Notes: generated by a model from the sequence alone, not told the origin. Positions 56,257-63,665 are shown, counted from the stretch's first letter. The stretch: 64,000 nucleotides of DNA from Terriglobia bacterium (GCA_020073185.1 JAIQFT010000023.1:1-64000); one strand, 5' to 3'. Numbers and translations are program-made.

Positions 56257-56446
56257 AAGCGGCGATTATACGTGTTGCGAGACATCGCCCAGCGCGTGGC
56301 GTATCTAAATCGGTCTTCCTCCGGAACACCTCTCCTAAATACTTCCGCAGCTCCCCATACAACGCTTTTCGCCGACCCTTGGGGATAAACACCACGTGGT
56401 ATTTGCACTCCCATTTCGAGTGGCTTAAGCTCTCATACTCGTCCAT
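56213..56446 (-). pseudogene. IS200/IS605-type TnpA fragment
   Basis: The frame starts MDEYESLSHSKWECKYHVVF and continues 'IPKGRRKALYGELRKYLGEVF', the N-terminal part of a Y1 (HUH) transposase of the IS200 type. After about residue 43 (near 56317) the sequence no longer resembles TnpA, and the HUH histidines and catalytic tyrosine are absent. The rest of the element is lost and its end is joined to the 5' part of the M24 peptidase gene. Inactive remnant. Confidence 0.8.
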
Positions 56447-56510
56447 CCAGTTTCTCCTTTGCGTGTGCTTCGCGGCTCACGCCTGGAGTTTCTTGGATGG
56501 ACTCCAGTAT

Positions 56511-56553
56511 CTGTCAAACTGCTCGTGCCTCCCCGGCAGAGCCGGGGGAACTC
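56511..56553. repeat. Hairpin repeat, family C, copy 1 (upstream of IS200 fragment)
   Basis: CTGTCAAACT, a short variable stretch, then the hairpin CCCCGGC-AGA-GCCGGGG and GAACTCC. About 80 bases upstream of the TnpA start, where IS200/IS605 elements keep their left-end hairpin. A reverse-oriented copy lies at 57424. Confidence 0.75.
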
Positions 56554-56705
56554 CCATTTCATTAGTGTTTGGTCGCAGACTTGAGCGATGCTCGCGTCTC
56601 GCCCTGTTGTCCTCTTGTGGTGCTCAAGAGCCATTTTGACGAAGGTAGGGTCCTCGCAATTTGGCAAGTGGTACGTGATTAAGTCCGTTATGGGGGCTGG
56701 CCCTC

Positions 56706-56935
56706 GATAAGAGCGAAGGCGTTGTCAAGGACATAATTCCCCTGGCGGTGCGTCAGCACCGCTCGTTTCGCCAGAGCGGTTGAGGACCAAGACTCTGGAA
56801 ATCTCACGCTGAATCACTCTCGGTGGAAGATCGTTCCACCAACCATCGATTCGACCTAAACCGCGGCCATGATTCTTCTATGCGAACATCCCGCCCCGGT
56901 GCGGGATGCGAGAGCGCCCAATCAACACCTGCGGT
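56706..56935 (-). ncRNA. Candidate bridge/seekRNA region of the IS110/IS1111 element
   Basis: The 230 bases downstream of the recombinase stop hold three good hairpins: 56741-56774 (CTGGCG... with an inner CGGTGC/GCACCG stem), 56822-56840 (GGTGGAA/TTCCACC) and about 56888-56908 (ATCCCGC/GCGGGAT). IS1111-type elements encode their targeting RNA in this position, in IS110 proper it is on the other side. No transcript evidence. Confidence 0.35.
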
Positions 56936-58052
56936 CTAGCTTGCGCCGACCAGGGCCAGCCCCGAGCTGCTCTCGATGCGAACGATCTCCGGATACCCCG
57001 TCTGCGTGCGCAGCATCCAGTAGAGTCGTACGGCTAATTTGCGCGCCGCTGCCACCTTGGCCACGCCTTTCGGTTTTTGGTGGCAGCGATGTAAGTACTG
57101 TTTCCTCATCCCTGGGTCCAGGCGCACTGCGACCTGTGCGGCTTCCACCAGTAAGGAGCGCACCATCCGGTTGCCCTGCTTGGTGATCGCGCCCAGCTTC
57201 TGCCGTCCACCCGAGCTTTCCTCGCGCGGAATCAAACCCAAGTAGCTGGCCACCTGCTTGCCGCGTGCAAAGCGGTTCGCATCGCCGATGGTGAGTACGT
57301 ATGCCAGCGCGGTGTTCGGCCCCACCCCGGGTTGCGTCATCAGCAGCTTCGCTTGCGGATGCTGATCGGCGGCTTGCTGCACGGCTCCGTCCAACTTCCC
57401 GATCTGCTGGTCTAATGCAACTAGGAGTTCCCCCGGCTCTGCCGGGGAGGCTCCCAAAGTTTGACAGTTCCGGGAGTATGCCGTCGCATTGTTTGCGCGT
57501 GCGATTGAGCAGCGTGTGCGTGGCGGTTTTGCAAGCGCACAGCTTTCACAGCTCACGCAGCATCTGCTGCCCGATTTGGCTCCACAGCTTGCGCTTGCGC
57601 TGCATTCCCTTATTCAAGGAAAGGTGTTGCAGTTCGTTTTTCACGCGGCTCCGGATCATCACGAGTTTGTGCCGGTGCAGCACCAGTTGCCGCAGGTCGC
57701 GCTGCTCGCGGTCCGGCGTCCACAGGCGCGGGAAACGGCCTTCCACCACGAGCTTCAGAATGTGCGCCGCATCCCGCTTGTCGGTCTTCTGCTTGCGCAC
57801 GTAGCTAGCCCGGATCTCGGCCGCGTCCCCGATCCAGATCTCGTGCCCCAGGTCCTGCACCAGTTCGATGAACCACTGGCTGTTGCCCGTGGCCTCCATG
57901 CCGATCAGCGCCGGTAGCCCCGGGTGTTGGTAGAACTGGTTGCCATCGCCCGAGGCGTGCACCAGTTTCTGCTCGCCCGTTTCCCCTGTTTCTGTATCCA
58001 CCCACGCAATCTGTTGCCAGCTAGGATGAAAATCACATCCTATAATCATCAT
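56936..58052 (-). pseudogene. IS110-family DEDD recombinase, split
   Basis: The N-terminal half (58052 to about 57546) starts MMIIGCDFHPSWQQIAWVDT with AAGGAG seven bases before the ATG and contains the RuvC-like DEDD part ('KTDKRDAAHILKLVVEGRFPRLWTPDREQRDLRQLV'). The C-terminal half (about 57430-56936) is a Transposase_20 domain ('LDQQIGKLD', 'LMTQPGVGPNTALAYVLTIGDANRFARGKQVASYLGLIPREES', 'RQKLGAITKQGNRMVRSLLVEAA') in another frame. A family-C hairpin (57424-57467) and stop codons lie between. The catalytic serine region 'QGNRMVRSLLVEAA' is intact in the C-terminal half. Combined length is about 340 residues, normal for the family. Confidence 0.85.
57424..57467. repeat. Hairpin repeat, family C, copy 2 (inside IS110 gene)
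   Basis: Reverse complement reads CTGTCAAACTTTGGGAGCCT then CCCCGGCAGAGCCGGGG and GAACTCC, matching the copy at 56511. The copy sits precisely at the break of the IS110 recombinase gene. Confidence 0.8.
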
Positions 58053-58166
58053 GCGAAGGCTCCTTCCCTTGCAGAGTCTCTGGTCCTCAACCGTAGACTA
58101 CCGGTTTTGGATCGAGCCTTCGCTCTTATCCAATCAACCCTTTCCTCATAGCGATTCTCGAGGTTG

Positions 58167-58208
58167 CCCCACCCTTGTCGCTCCCGGTTTTGGAGCGACA
58201 GGGTGGGG
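58167..58208. repeat. Palindromic repeat, family A, copy 4
   Basis: Arms CCCCACCCTTGTCGCTCC and GGAGCGACAGGGTGGGG with a loop of about seven bases. The best-paired copy of the family, just outside the IS110-type element. Confidence 0.9.
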
Positions 58209-58243
58209 TTGTTCCTGATGGCGTGCTAGCGACCCTGACGCCG

Positions 58244-58381
58244 CTACGCTCCCCGCTTCGCTTCCGCCTTCTTTCGGCGGCTGGCCGCAATCACCAGGCT
58301 CCGATCACGAAGTTTGGCGAGGATCTTGAGCTTCTCGCCGACGGGCAACTTCGCAAGCTTCCGATCCAATTCTTTACTCAT
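58244..58381 (-). CDS. 45-residue basic protein adjoining a nucleotidyltransferase pseudogene
   Basis: From ATG 58381 the frame encodes MSKELDRKLAKLPVGEKLKI and then LAKLRDRSLVIAASRRKKAEAKRGA, a short helical, lysine-rich protein. It overlaps the 3' end of the nucleotidyltransferase remnant by eight bases in an ATGA-like coupling. This arrangement recalls two-gene toxin-antitoxin or abortive-infection pairs in which the small gene encodes the antidote. I do not recognise the family, and its partner is broken, so it may be a relic. Confidence 0.5.
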   Translation of the reverse strand: MSKELDRKLAKLPVGEKLKILAKLRDRSLVIAASRRKKAEAKRGA

Positions 58382-58885
58382 CGAGATACCGCTGTTTGAA
58401 CTTCTCCCATTTGGGCGACAGTCCGTGCTTCTCAAGAATACGATTCAGCTTATCTCTGTTCAGCGCGCCTAGTCCAAGGAACTGCAAAATCCGGTTGAAA
58501 TCCTTCGGCCGTCCCGTCTTCAGCGCAATCGCCAGCAGATGCTCCGCGGTCATCACCCGCGTTGGGACTCCTTCGACATCGAGCTTGACCGCTTCGTACC
58601 AAAGCCTCGTGCTCCAACGCATCGCCGGCAACCAGGAACTGCACCGGCCAATCACCGATCACGATGTGTTCGCCCTGGGCTTTGCAGCCGCTCGCACTTA
58701 AACACTCATAGATTGACGTGAGGCTTACCAGCGAACTGCCGGAAGTGCCGTGTTACGAAGATGTCCACATCCAGCGTCGCCGCAGGCGCGATATAAAACG
58801 TGGCCCCCACCGCGCCGCCGATGGCGTAGTTCCCGAGGATGCCATCCGCCTGCATGCGGTTCAGCGTCGCCAGCGTTTCCTTCAT
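58374..58885 (-). pseudogene. Degraded nucleotidyltransferase (AbiEii/DUF6036-like)
   Basis: Three frames in succession give one protein: (1) from ATG 58885, MKETLATLNRMQADGILGNY then 'AIGGAVGATFYIAPAATLDVDIFV', the nucleotidyltransferase G-G and D-x-D metal motifs, ending at a stop at 58706; (2) 'IYECLSASGCKAQGEHIVIGDWPVQFLVAGDALEHEAL' on a shifted frame; (3) 'YEAVKLDVEGVPTRVMTAEHLLAIALKTGRPKDFNRILQFL' ending 58374. At least two frameshifts are needed, so it is a pseudogene (or assembly errors). Members are toxin-like nucleotidyltransferases in bacterial toxin-antitoxin systems or phage defence. Confidence 0.75.
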
Positions 58886-58955
58886 CGCTGCCTTAGGTGC
58901 ATATTACAGGCTATCTAGCTCTGTTGAGATCCTCGCAGGAAACAAGTATTTACTT

Positions 58956-59045
58956 CGTGCCGTCCCTGCGGGACTCCGTGTATTTCAAAGGCAGCTTTCC
59001 CGGCACTTACGTGCCGGGCTAGGTTCTGTCGCCCCTGCGGGGCTG
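58956..59045. repeat. 90-base triple-hairpin repeat, family B, copy 2
   Basis: Same three palindromes as copy 1 at 56108 in the same order and spacing, with a few substitutions (TGCGGGAC for TACGGGAC; TTACGTGCC for TCACGTGCC). Intergenic here, between the nucleotidyltransferase pseudogene and the small exported protein. Confidence 0.9.
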
Positions 59046-59333
59046 AGATCACGCGGTCCGGTCCTCCGTGGCTGGATCTTCAGCTCCCGATTTGCCGGCA
59101 GACTGAAAGCCCATAAGTCTTTGATTCTACAGGATAAACTAGGGGTGATGTGCGCCCTTCATAACCATTGCTCCGCCGCGCCACTCACGAAAAGAGCGTA
59201 CACACCGAAGCTCCTGCTGGCGTCGCCGGGCCAAGCCGTATCGCGCGATTCTTGTTCAATCTCAGACCACCTGCGGTGCGCCGCAGGCGTCCAAGTAGCT
59301 GTCGCCACTTCGATCATCTTTTGGGAGGCTCAC

Positions 59334-59720
59334 ATGAAACTGAAGATAGCGACCGGGCTCATGGCCCTGCTCATATTCGCCGCCGTGGTTCCGCTGGCGA
59401 AGTCGGAAGACAAGGACAGCAAGAAAACGCAAGAGTTGACCGGCTGCCTGCAAAAGGGTAGCAGTGACCACGAGTTTAAGCTCACCGCCAACGACGGAAG
59501 CACATGGGAACTCAAGAGCGACGACGTCAACCTGGGCGCTCATGTCGGGCACGAGGTTACGGTCAAAACGGAAGCCTCGAAGATTCACGCCAAAGCCCAC
59601 GAAATGAAAGAGGGCGCCAAGGAGGAGATGCAGGAGCACGGCATGGCCAAGAATGCAACGGAGCGTGGCCATCTGACGGTTACCAACCTCACGATGATCA
59701 GAGACACCTGCAGCAAGTAG
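59334..59720 (+). CDS. Small exported protein (DUF5818-like)
   Basis: A 128-residue protein with a signal peptide (MKLKIATGLMALLIFAAVVPLAKS) and a strong GGGAGG ten bases upstream. The mature part contains 'LTGCLQKGSSDHEFKLTANDGSTWELKSDDVNLGAHVGHEVTVKTEASK', a compact beta-rich domain seen in many acidobacterial periplasmic proteins of unknown function, followed by a helical, His/Lys/Glu-rich segment and 'LTVTNLTMIRDTCSK'. Two cysteines (in TGCLQ and DTCSK) could be disulfide-bonded. Preceded by 288 bases of gap containing the family-B repeat; followed by a strong hairpin. Confidence 0.8.
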   Translation: MKLKIATGLMALLIFAAVVPLAKSEDKDSKKTQELTGCLQKGSSDHEFKLTANDGSTWELKSDDVNLGAHVGHEVTVKTEASKIHAKAHEMKEGAKEEMQEHGMAKNATERGHLTVTNLTMIRDTCSK

Positions 59721-59740
59721 ATCACTGGTGCGCATTTTGG

Positions 59741-59769
59741 AGGCCGCCCCGACCGCCGGGGCGGCCTCG
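59741..59769. terminator. Bidirectional hairpin between converging genes
   Basis: Arms GAGGCCGCCCC and GGGGCGGCCTC with a seven-base loop, 20 bases after the DUF5818-like stop and 38 bases from the glycosyltransferase stop. It lies between convergent genes, so it may end both transcripts. Confidence 0.65.
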
Positions 59770-59807
59770 CCATTGGAAACAACTTTGGGATTATTGCTGT
59801 ATCAGCG

Positions 59808-61505
59808 TTACACGCCCACCGGATACGGTTTGCCGGTTTGCGGCTCGCGCAGTTCGCGGCCGGTGAACAGGCGCTCGAAGCGGCCCTGCAGCAGCGACAT
59901 CAGCCCCGTGTACCAGTAGCCGAGCACGAACAGGCAGAGGAAGGGCACGGTGATGTAGTTCTCGTTGGTCACGGCGTACCAGACAGTGGCGGCGAAGTAG
60001 GCGCCGATGAGCAGCTCGAAGTATGGCACCAGGCCCAGGCGCTTGCGGTATTTGCCGGTGCGCACTTTGTCTTTTTTCGATTCGACGCGGTATTTGGGCG
60101 TGCGCGCAAACGGCGACTGCTTTCCGATCAGCGCCTCCAGCACGACCTTGGTATTCGTCAGCGTCAAGCCGATGCCCTGCGCCATGAGGAAGGGCAGAAA
60201 CAGCAGGCAGCGCGGCCATTTCTTCGGGAACAGCTCCTTCTGCGAGACCAGGTAGAAGCTGGAAATCGAGAACGTGGACGCCATGAACAAGGGCAGGTCA
60301 ATGTAGAGCATCTGAAACCAGCCCTGGTAAAAGCGGATGATCATCGCCGGCAACAGCAGCGTGGAGAGAATGATCATCAGCGGATAACTGATGTTAGCTG
60401 TCAGGTGATACCAGGCTTCGATCTTTACTCGCAGCGGAACTTTGCTGCGCATCACCAGCGGCAGGTCCTTGATGGCGCACTGGATCAGGCCCTTGGCCCA
60501 GCGCGCCTGCTGCGTCTTGAAGGCGGTCATCTCGACCGGCAATTCGGCGGGACATTCCACATCCTGCAGATAGACGAAGCGCCAGCCCTTGATTTGGGCG
60601 CGGTAGGAGAGGTCGGTGTCTTCGGTGAGAGTGTCGTGCTGCCAGCCGCCGGCTTCCTCGATGGCGCGCCGCCGCCACATGCCCGCGGTGCCGTTGAAAT
60701 TAAAAAACAGGCCGTTGCGCGAGCGCCCGCCGTGCTCGAGCACGAAATGGCCGTCGAGCAGGATGGCTTCGACCTCGGTGAGGAAGGAATAGTTGCGGTT
60801 GATGTGCGTCCAGCGCGTCTGCACCATGCCTACGTCGGGCGCGGTGAATTGGTGGATGCAGCGCATCAGGAAATCTTCCGGAGGAACGAAATCGGCGTCG
60901 AAGATGGCGATGAACTCGCCCGTCGTGGTCTTCATGCCCTCTTGCAACGCGCCCGCCTTGAAGCCTTCGCGATTGGTGCGATGGTGGTAGGTGACCGGAT
61001 AGCCGAGCGCGGCCCAGCGCTCGACGGCCGCACTGGCGACCTCCACGGTTTCGTCGGTGGAGTCGTCGAGCACCTGGATTTCCAGCTTCTCGCGCGGATA
61101 TTGCAGCTTGCAGACCGCCTCCAGCAGGCGCTCGATGACGAACTGCTCGTTGAAGATCGGCAACTGCACGGTCACGCGCGGCAGTTCGGCGAAACGTGCG
61201 GGCGGTTTGTCGGAGCTGGCGCGCTGCTTGCGGTTCTTGTAGTAGAGGTACACCAGGGTGTAGCGGTGCAGACCGTAGGACGCCAGCCAGATGAGGACAA
61301 TGAAGTACGGGATGAGCAACGCCATGTCGAAGGCGTTGGCCTGGTAGAGCCCGCGGAAGGTGGTGTCGAGAAAATGGGTGCGGAAATATTGTCCGAAGCC
61401 GCGCGGCGCGGCGAACACGGCCAACATGGGGACTGCAAGTATCAGTGCGATGCTCCGGTACAGCAGACGATCACGGGCAAGCCGCCCGGGCAACGGTACA
61501 AACAA
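59808..61505 (-). CDS. Family-2 glycosyltransferase, cellulose-synthase-like
   Basis: A processive GT2 enzyme of the inner membrane. The catalytic core has 'VTVQLPIFNEQFVIERLLEAVCKL', 'IQVLDDSTDET', 'FDADFVPPEDFL', 'TLTEDTDLSYRAQIKGW' and 'QQARWAKGLIQC', that is the D, DxD, TED and QxxRW motifs of polysaccharide synthases. Membrane segments flank it (about 20-45, 56-80 and four to five at the C-terminal end). Probable product is a beta-linked polysaccharide; the closest styles are CslA-like mannan or glucan synthases. Start is uncertain: TTG 61505 is used because the upstream frame overlaps the toxin gene, and ATG 61427 would remove 26 residues. Confidence 0.85.
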   Translation of the reverse strand: MFVPLPGRLARDRLLYRSIALILAVPMLAVFAAPRGFGQYFRTHFLDTTFRGLYQANAFDMALLIPYFIVLIWLASYGLHRYTLVYLYYKNRKQRASSDKPPARFAELPRVTVQLPIFNEQFVIERLLEAVCKLQYPREKLEIQVLDDSTDETVEVASAAVERWAALGYPVTYHHRTNREGFKAGALQEGMKTTTGEFIAIFDADFVPPEDFLMRCIHQFTAPDVGMVQTRWTHINRNYSFLTEVEAILLDGHFVLEHGGRSRNGLFFNFNGTAGMWRRRAIEEAGGWQHDTLTEDTDLSYRAQIKGWRFVYLQDVECPAELPVEMTAFKTQQARWAKGLIQCAIKDLPLVMRSKVPLRVKIEAWYHLTANISYPLMIILSTLLLPAMIIRFYQGWFQMLYIDLPLFMASTFSISSFYLVSQKELFPKKWPRCLLFLPFLMAQGIGLTLTNTKVVLEALIGKQSPFARTPKYRVESKKDKVRTGKYRKRLGLVPYFELLIGAYFAATVWYAVTNENYITVPFLCLFVLGYWYTGLMSLLQGRFERLFTGRELREPQTGKPYPVGV

Positions 61506-61537
61506 TTGATTGTAACCGAAATTGGATGCCGCCTGCG

Positions 61538-61879
61538 TCAGTCGAGTTCGAGCGCGGTTCGAATTTTTTCGGCAATGGCGCCCATGGATTCGGCGGAAAG
61601 AGTTCCGGCCGGAGGATAGTGCAAGTCGATACGCTCCACGGTCGTGACCTGATCGCACTTGGCCCATGAGTCGGTTCGTAAGCCGCCTTGGCCCGCCGGA
61701 ATGCGTGGGCGAATTGAATAAACCTGGCGCCTGACGCGCGTTATCGGCACGACACATACATCGTACGAGAAGCTGTTGAGCGAATTCGAGGAAATGACGA
61801 CTACGGGCCGGGGCTTGTCCATGTCAGCGATATAAACCTCGCCACGGCGGGGAAACCACTCGGCGGGAATTTTGGCCAT
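61538..61879 (-). CDS. mazF: MazF/PemK-family toxin (mRNA interferase)
   Basis: A 113-residue protein with the PemK/MazF fold: 'RRGEVYIADM', 'RPVVVISSNSLN', 'VCVVPITRVRR', 'GLRTDSWAKCDQVTTVERIDL'. Members cleave mRNA (or tRNA) at short sequences. The conserved active-site Arg (in 'RRGEVY') and a Ser/Thr-rich segment are present. The proline-rich 'DKPRPVVVIS' motif is typical of this family. The antitoxin gene lies three bases upstream. Confidence 0.9.
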   Translation of the reverse strand: MAKIPAEWFPRRGEVYIADMDKPRPVVVISSNSLNSFSYDVCVVPITRVRRQVYSIRPRIPAGQGGLRTDSWAKCDQVTTVERIDLHYPPAGTLSAESMGAIAEKIRTALELD

Positions 61880-61882
61880 GGC

Positions 61883-62122
61883 TCAGTCCCTGGAGCGCGC
61901 GCGCTTGGATGCTTTGCTGAAAGCCTTGCGTTCAGCCCGCTCGTCAGGATCGGGTTTGCGGAAAAAAGCGGCCGCTTCGCGCGCAAGCTGCTCGTATCTC
62001 TCGGCTCGCAGACCGCGCTTGACCAATTCATTGACGCGATCGCTCACGGAGCGACCGTTCTTGGACTTGGCAACAGCCGCAATCACGTCGGCGTCAAATG
62101 TGATGCTTCTCGCAGTTTTCAT
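61883..62122 (-). CDS. MazE-like antitoxin
   Basis: A 79-residue protein. The N-terminal part 'SITFDADVIAAVAKSKNGRSVSDRVNELVKRGL' suggests a ribbon-helix-helix DNA-binding domain, which in such pairs autoregulates the operon; the C-terminal half is a basic, arginine/lysine-rich segment that would bind the toxin. It begins a two-gene unit with MazF (three-base gap), the standard order antitoxin then toxin. Family assignment rests on position and size, since the sequence is not a classical MazE. Confidence 0.8.
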   Translation of the reverse strand: MKTARSITFDADVIAAVAKSKNGRSVSDRVNELVKRGLRAERYEQLAREAAAFFRKPDPDERAERKAFSKASKRARSRD

Positions 62123-62149
62123 ACTATAAATTATACGGCGAAAATAGGA

Positions 62150-63196
62150 CTAATTCAGAAAATAGGTGCGGTAGAGCGTGTCGCGCCGCACCGGGCGGAA
62201 GCCGGCGTCGCGGATCATGTGGCGGAGTTCTTCCTCGGTGGTGCAGTTGGCGACCCCGGCGGAGCGCACCACGTTTTCCTCGATCATCACCGAGCCGACA
62301 TCGTTGCCGCCGAAGCGCAGCCCGAGCTGGCAGACCTTCAGGCCCTGCGTTACCCAGCTCGATTGCACGTTGAGGAAGTTGGAGAGGAACAGGCGCGAGA
62401 CGGCCAGCACCTTGAGGTATTCGACCGCGGTGGCCTCGTCCCAGCCGCGCCCGCCCAGCGCCGTGTTCTTTGGCTGAAAGCTCCACGGGATGAAGGCGGT
62501 GAAGCCGCCGGTTTCTTCCTGCAGGTCGTAGAGGCGCTGCAGGTGGTTGACGCGGTGCTCGATGGTCTCGCCGACTCCGAACATCATGGTGGCGGTGGTG
62601 CGCATGCCGAGCTGGTGCGCGGTGCGGTGAACGTTGAGCCAGTCGCCAGTAAGGCATTTGAGGCGCGCGATGCGGTAGCGGACCTCATCGTCCAGAATTT
62701 CGGCGCCACCGCCGGGAATGGAGTCGAGCCCGGCGTCGCGCAGGCGGGCGATGGTGTCGCGGATGGTGAGCCCGCTGTATTCGGCGATGGCGATGATCTC
62801 CGACGCCGAGTAGCAGTGCAGGTGGACGCGCGGGAAGCGCTGCTTGATGCCGCGCAGCATTCCTTCGTGCCAGTCGATCTTCAGGTCGGGATGCAGGCCG
62901 CCCTGCATGAGCACGCCGGTGCCACCGAGCTGCACGGTCTCGGCGATTTTTTCGTAGATGGTGTCGTAATCGAGGATGTAGCCTTCGGCGGCCATCTTGC
63001 CCTTCAGCGGCCGGTAGAAGGCGCAGAAGGTGCAGTACTCGGTGCAGAAGTTGGTGTAATTGATGTTGCGGTCGATGATGTAGCTGACGATGCCGTCGGG
63101 ATGCAGACGGCGGCGCATGGCGTCGGCATCCAGGCCGAGGCCGATCAGGTCGTCGGAGCGAAAAAAGTCGAGCGCTTGAGCGTTGGTCAGCGACAT
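62150..63196 (-). CDS. mqnC: Dehypoxanthine futalosine cyclase MqnC
   Basis: A 348-residue radical SAM enzyme that closes de-hypoxanthine futalosine to the cyclic form in menaquinone synthesis. The cluster motif CxxxCxxC is C51-T-E-Y-C55-T-F-C58. Radical SAM barrel with 'GTGVLMQGGLHPDLKIDWHE', 'SIPGGGAEILDDEVR' and 'FIPWSFQPKNTALGG'. Length and motifs match MqnC; 'NINYTNFCTEYCTFCAFYR' separates it from MqnE. Together with mqnD in this window it shows the futalosine route. Confidence 0.95.
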   Translation of the reverse strand: MSLTNAQALDFFRSDDLIGLGLDADAMRRRLHPDGIVSYIIDRNINYTNFCTEYCTFCAFYRPLKGKMAAEGYILDYDTIYEKIAETVQLGGTGVLMQGGLHPDLKIDWHEGMLRGIKQRFPRVHLHCYSASEIIAIAEYSGLTIRDTIARLRDAGLDSIPGGGAEILDDEVRYRIARLKCLTGDWLNVHRTAHQLGMRTTATMMFGVGETIEHRVNHLQRLYDLQEETGGFTAFIPWSFQPKNTALGGRGWDEATAVEYLKVLAVSRLFLSNFLNVQSSWVTQGLKVCQLGLRFGGNDVGSVMIEENVVRSAGVANCTTEEELRHMIRDAGFRPVRRDTLYRTYFLN

Positions 63197-63198
63197 CG

Positions 63199-63265
63199 CG
63201 TGTCTCGGTCCGTCGGTCTATCAGTCTATCAGCCGATCAGGTATCGGTTGTCGGTTGTCGGTACC
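63199..63265. repeat. Octad/heptad block between mqnC and comEA-like gene
   Basis: Units of the GGTCTATC, AGTCTATC, AGCCGATC, GGTTGTC type occupy 63203-63260, with only a short reverse-complement tail (CTGACAATCC). A single-armed locus. Confidence 0.65.
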
Positions 63266-63284
63266 GAAGACTGACAATCCGGCT

Positions 63285-63665
63285 TCACTCCTTCGGCTTC
63301 TTCGCGCCCGCCGTGTGCTGGTGCGCAATGATCTGTTCTTTGATCTTTTCGTAGTCGCTCTTGCTGACGATCTTCCTGCTCACCAGCTCGTTCTTGGCGC
63401 GATAGGGGCGGCCGTCGATGATTTTCTGCGAGGTTGCCGGGCCGATGCCGGGCAGTTTCTCGAGGTCGTCCTTGCTGGCGCTGTTGATATCGAGCTTGTC
63501 GCCGGCTTTCGCGGCCGGAACTGCCGCCGGCGATTTTGACCCGGTCGACGATTGCGCGGTCGTGCCTCCGGCCGGCGTGCCGGTGGCCTTGTCGGGCTTG
63601 CTTTGGGCTGCGACCATTGCCGTGGCCACGATCACGGTAAGGAATGCCATCCAGAGTTTCTTCAT
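63285..63665 (-). CDS. ComEA-like helix-hairpin-helix protein
   Basis: A 126-residue exported protein with signal peptide MKKLWMAFLTVIVATAMVAAQ, an Ala/Thr/Ser/Pro-rich linker (about 22-55) and a C-terminal helix-hairpin-helix domain ('LDINSASKDDLEKLPGIGPATSQKIIDGRPYRAKNELVSRKIVSKSDYEKIK'). The 'LPGIGPATSQKIIDGRPY' is the HhH motif that binds double-stranded DNA, as in ComEA; here 'LDINSASKDDLEKL' is the usual lead-in. A role in DNA uptake with the type IV pili would be consistent with the rest of the window, although many such small proteins are not involved in competence. Confidence 0.85.
   Translation of the reverse strand: MKKLWMAFLTVIVATAMVAAQSKPDKATGTPAGGTTAQSSTGSKSPAAVPAAKAGDKLDINSASKDDLEKLPGIGPATSQKIIDGRPYRAKNELVSRKIVSKSDYEKIKEQIIAHQHTAGAKKPKE

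Larger units (their letters stand above)
56706..58130 (-). mobile_element. Degraded IS110/IS1111-type element with inverted ends
   Basis: A 15-base sequence GATAAGAGCGAAGGC (56706-56720) recurs as its exact reverse complement at 58116-58130. Inner inverted copies CGGTTGAGGACCA...AGACTCTG lie at 56777-56797 and 58072-58093 (one base difference). The element of about 1425 bases contains one recombinase gene (minus strand), broken into two frames, and a structured 230-base non-coding flank after the gene. Subterminal inverted repeats plus a long flank 3' of the gene are IS1111-subgroup traits. The recombinase is disrupted by a family-C hairpin insertion and it is therefore immobile. Confidence 0.8.

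Noticed and set aside
56425-56667. 80-codon minus-strand frame overlapping the IS200 fragment
   Set aside because: Different frame from the clear TnpA frame; contains the hairpin repeat and no family motif.
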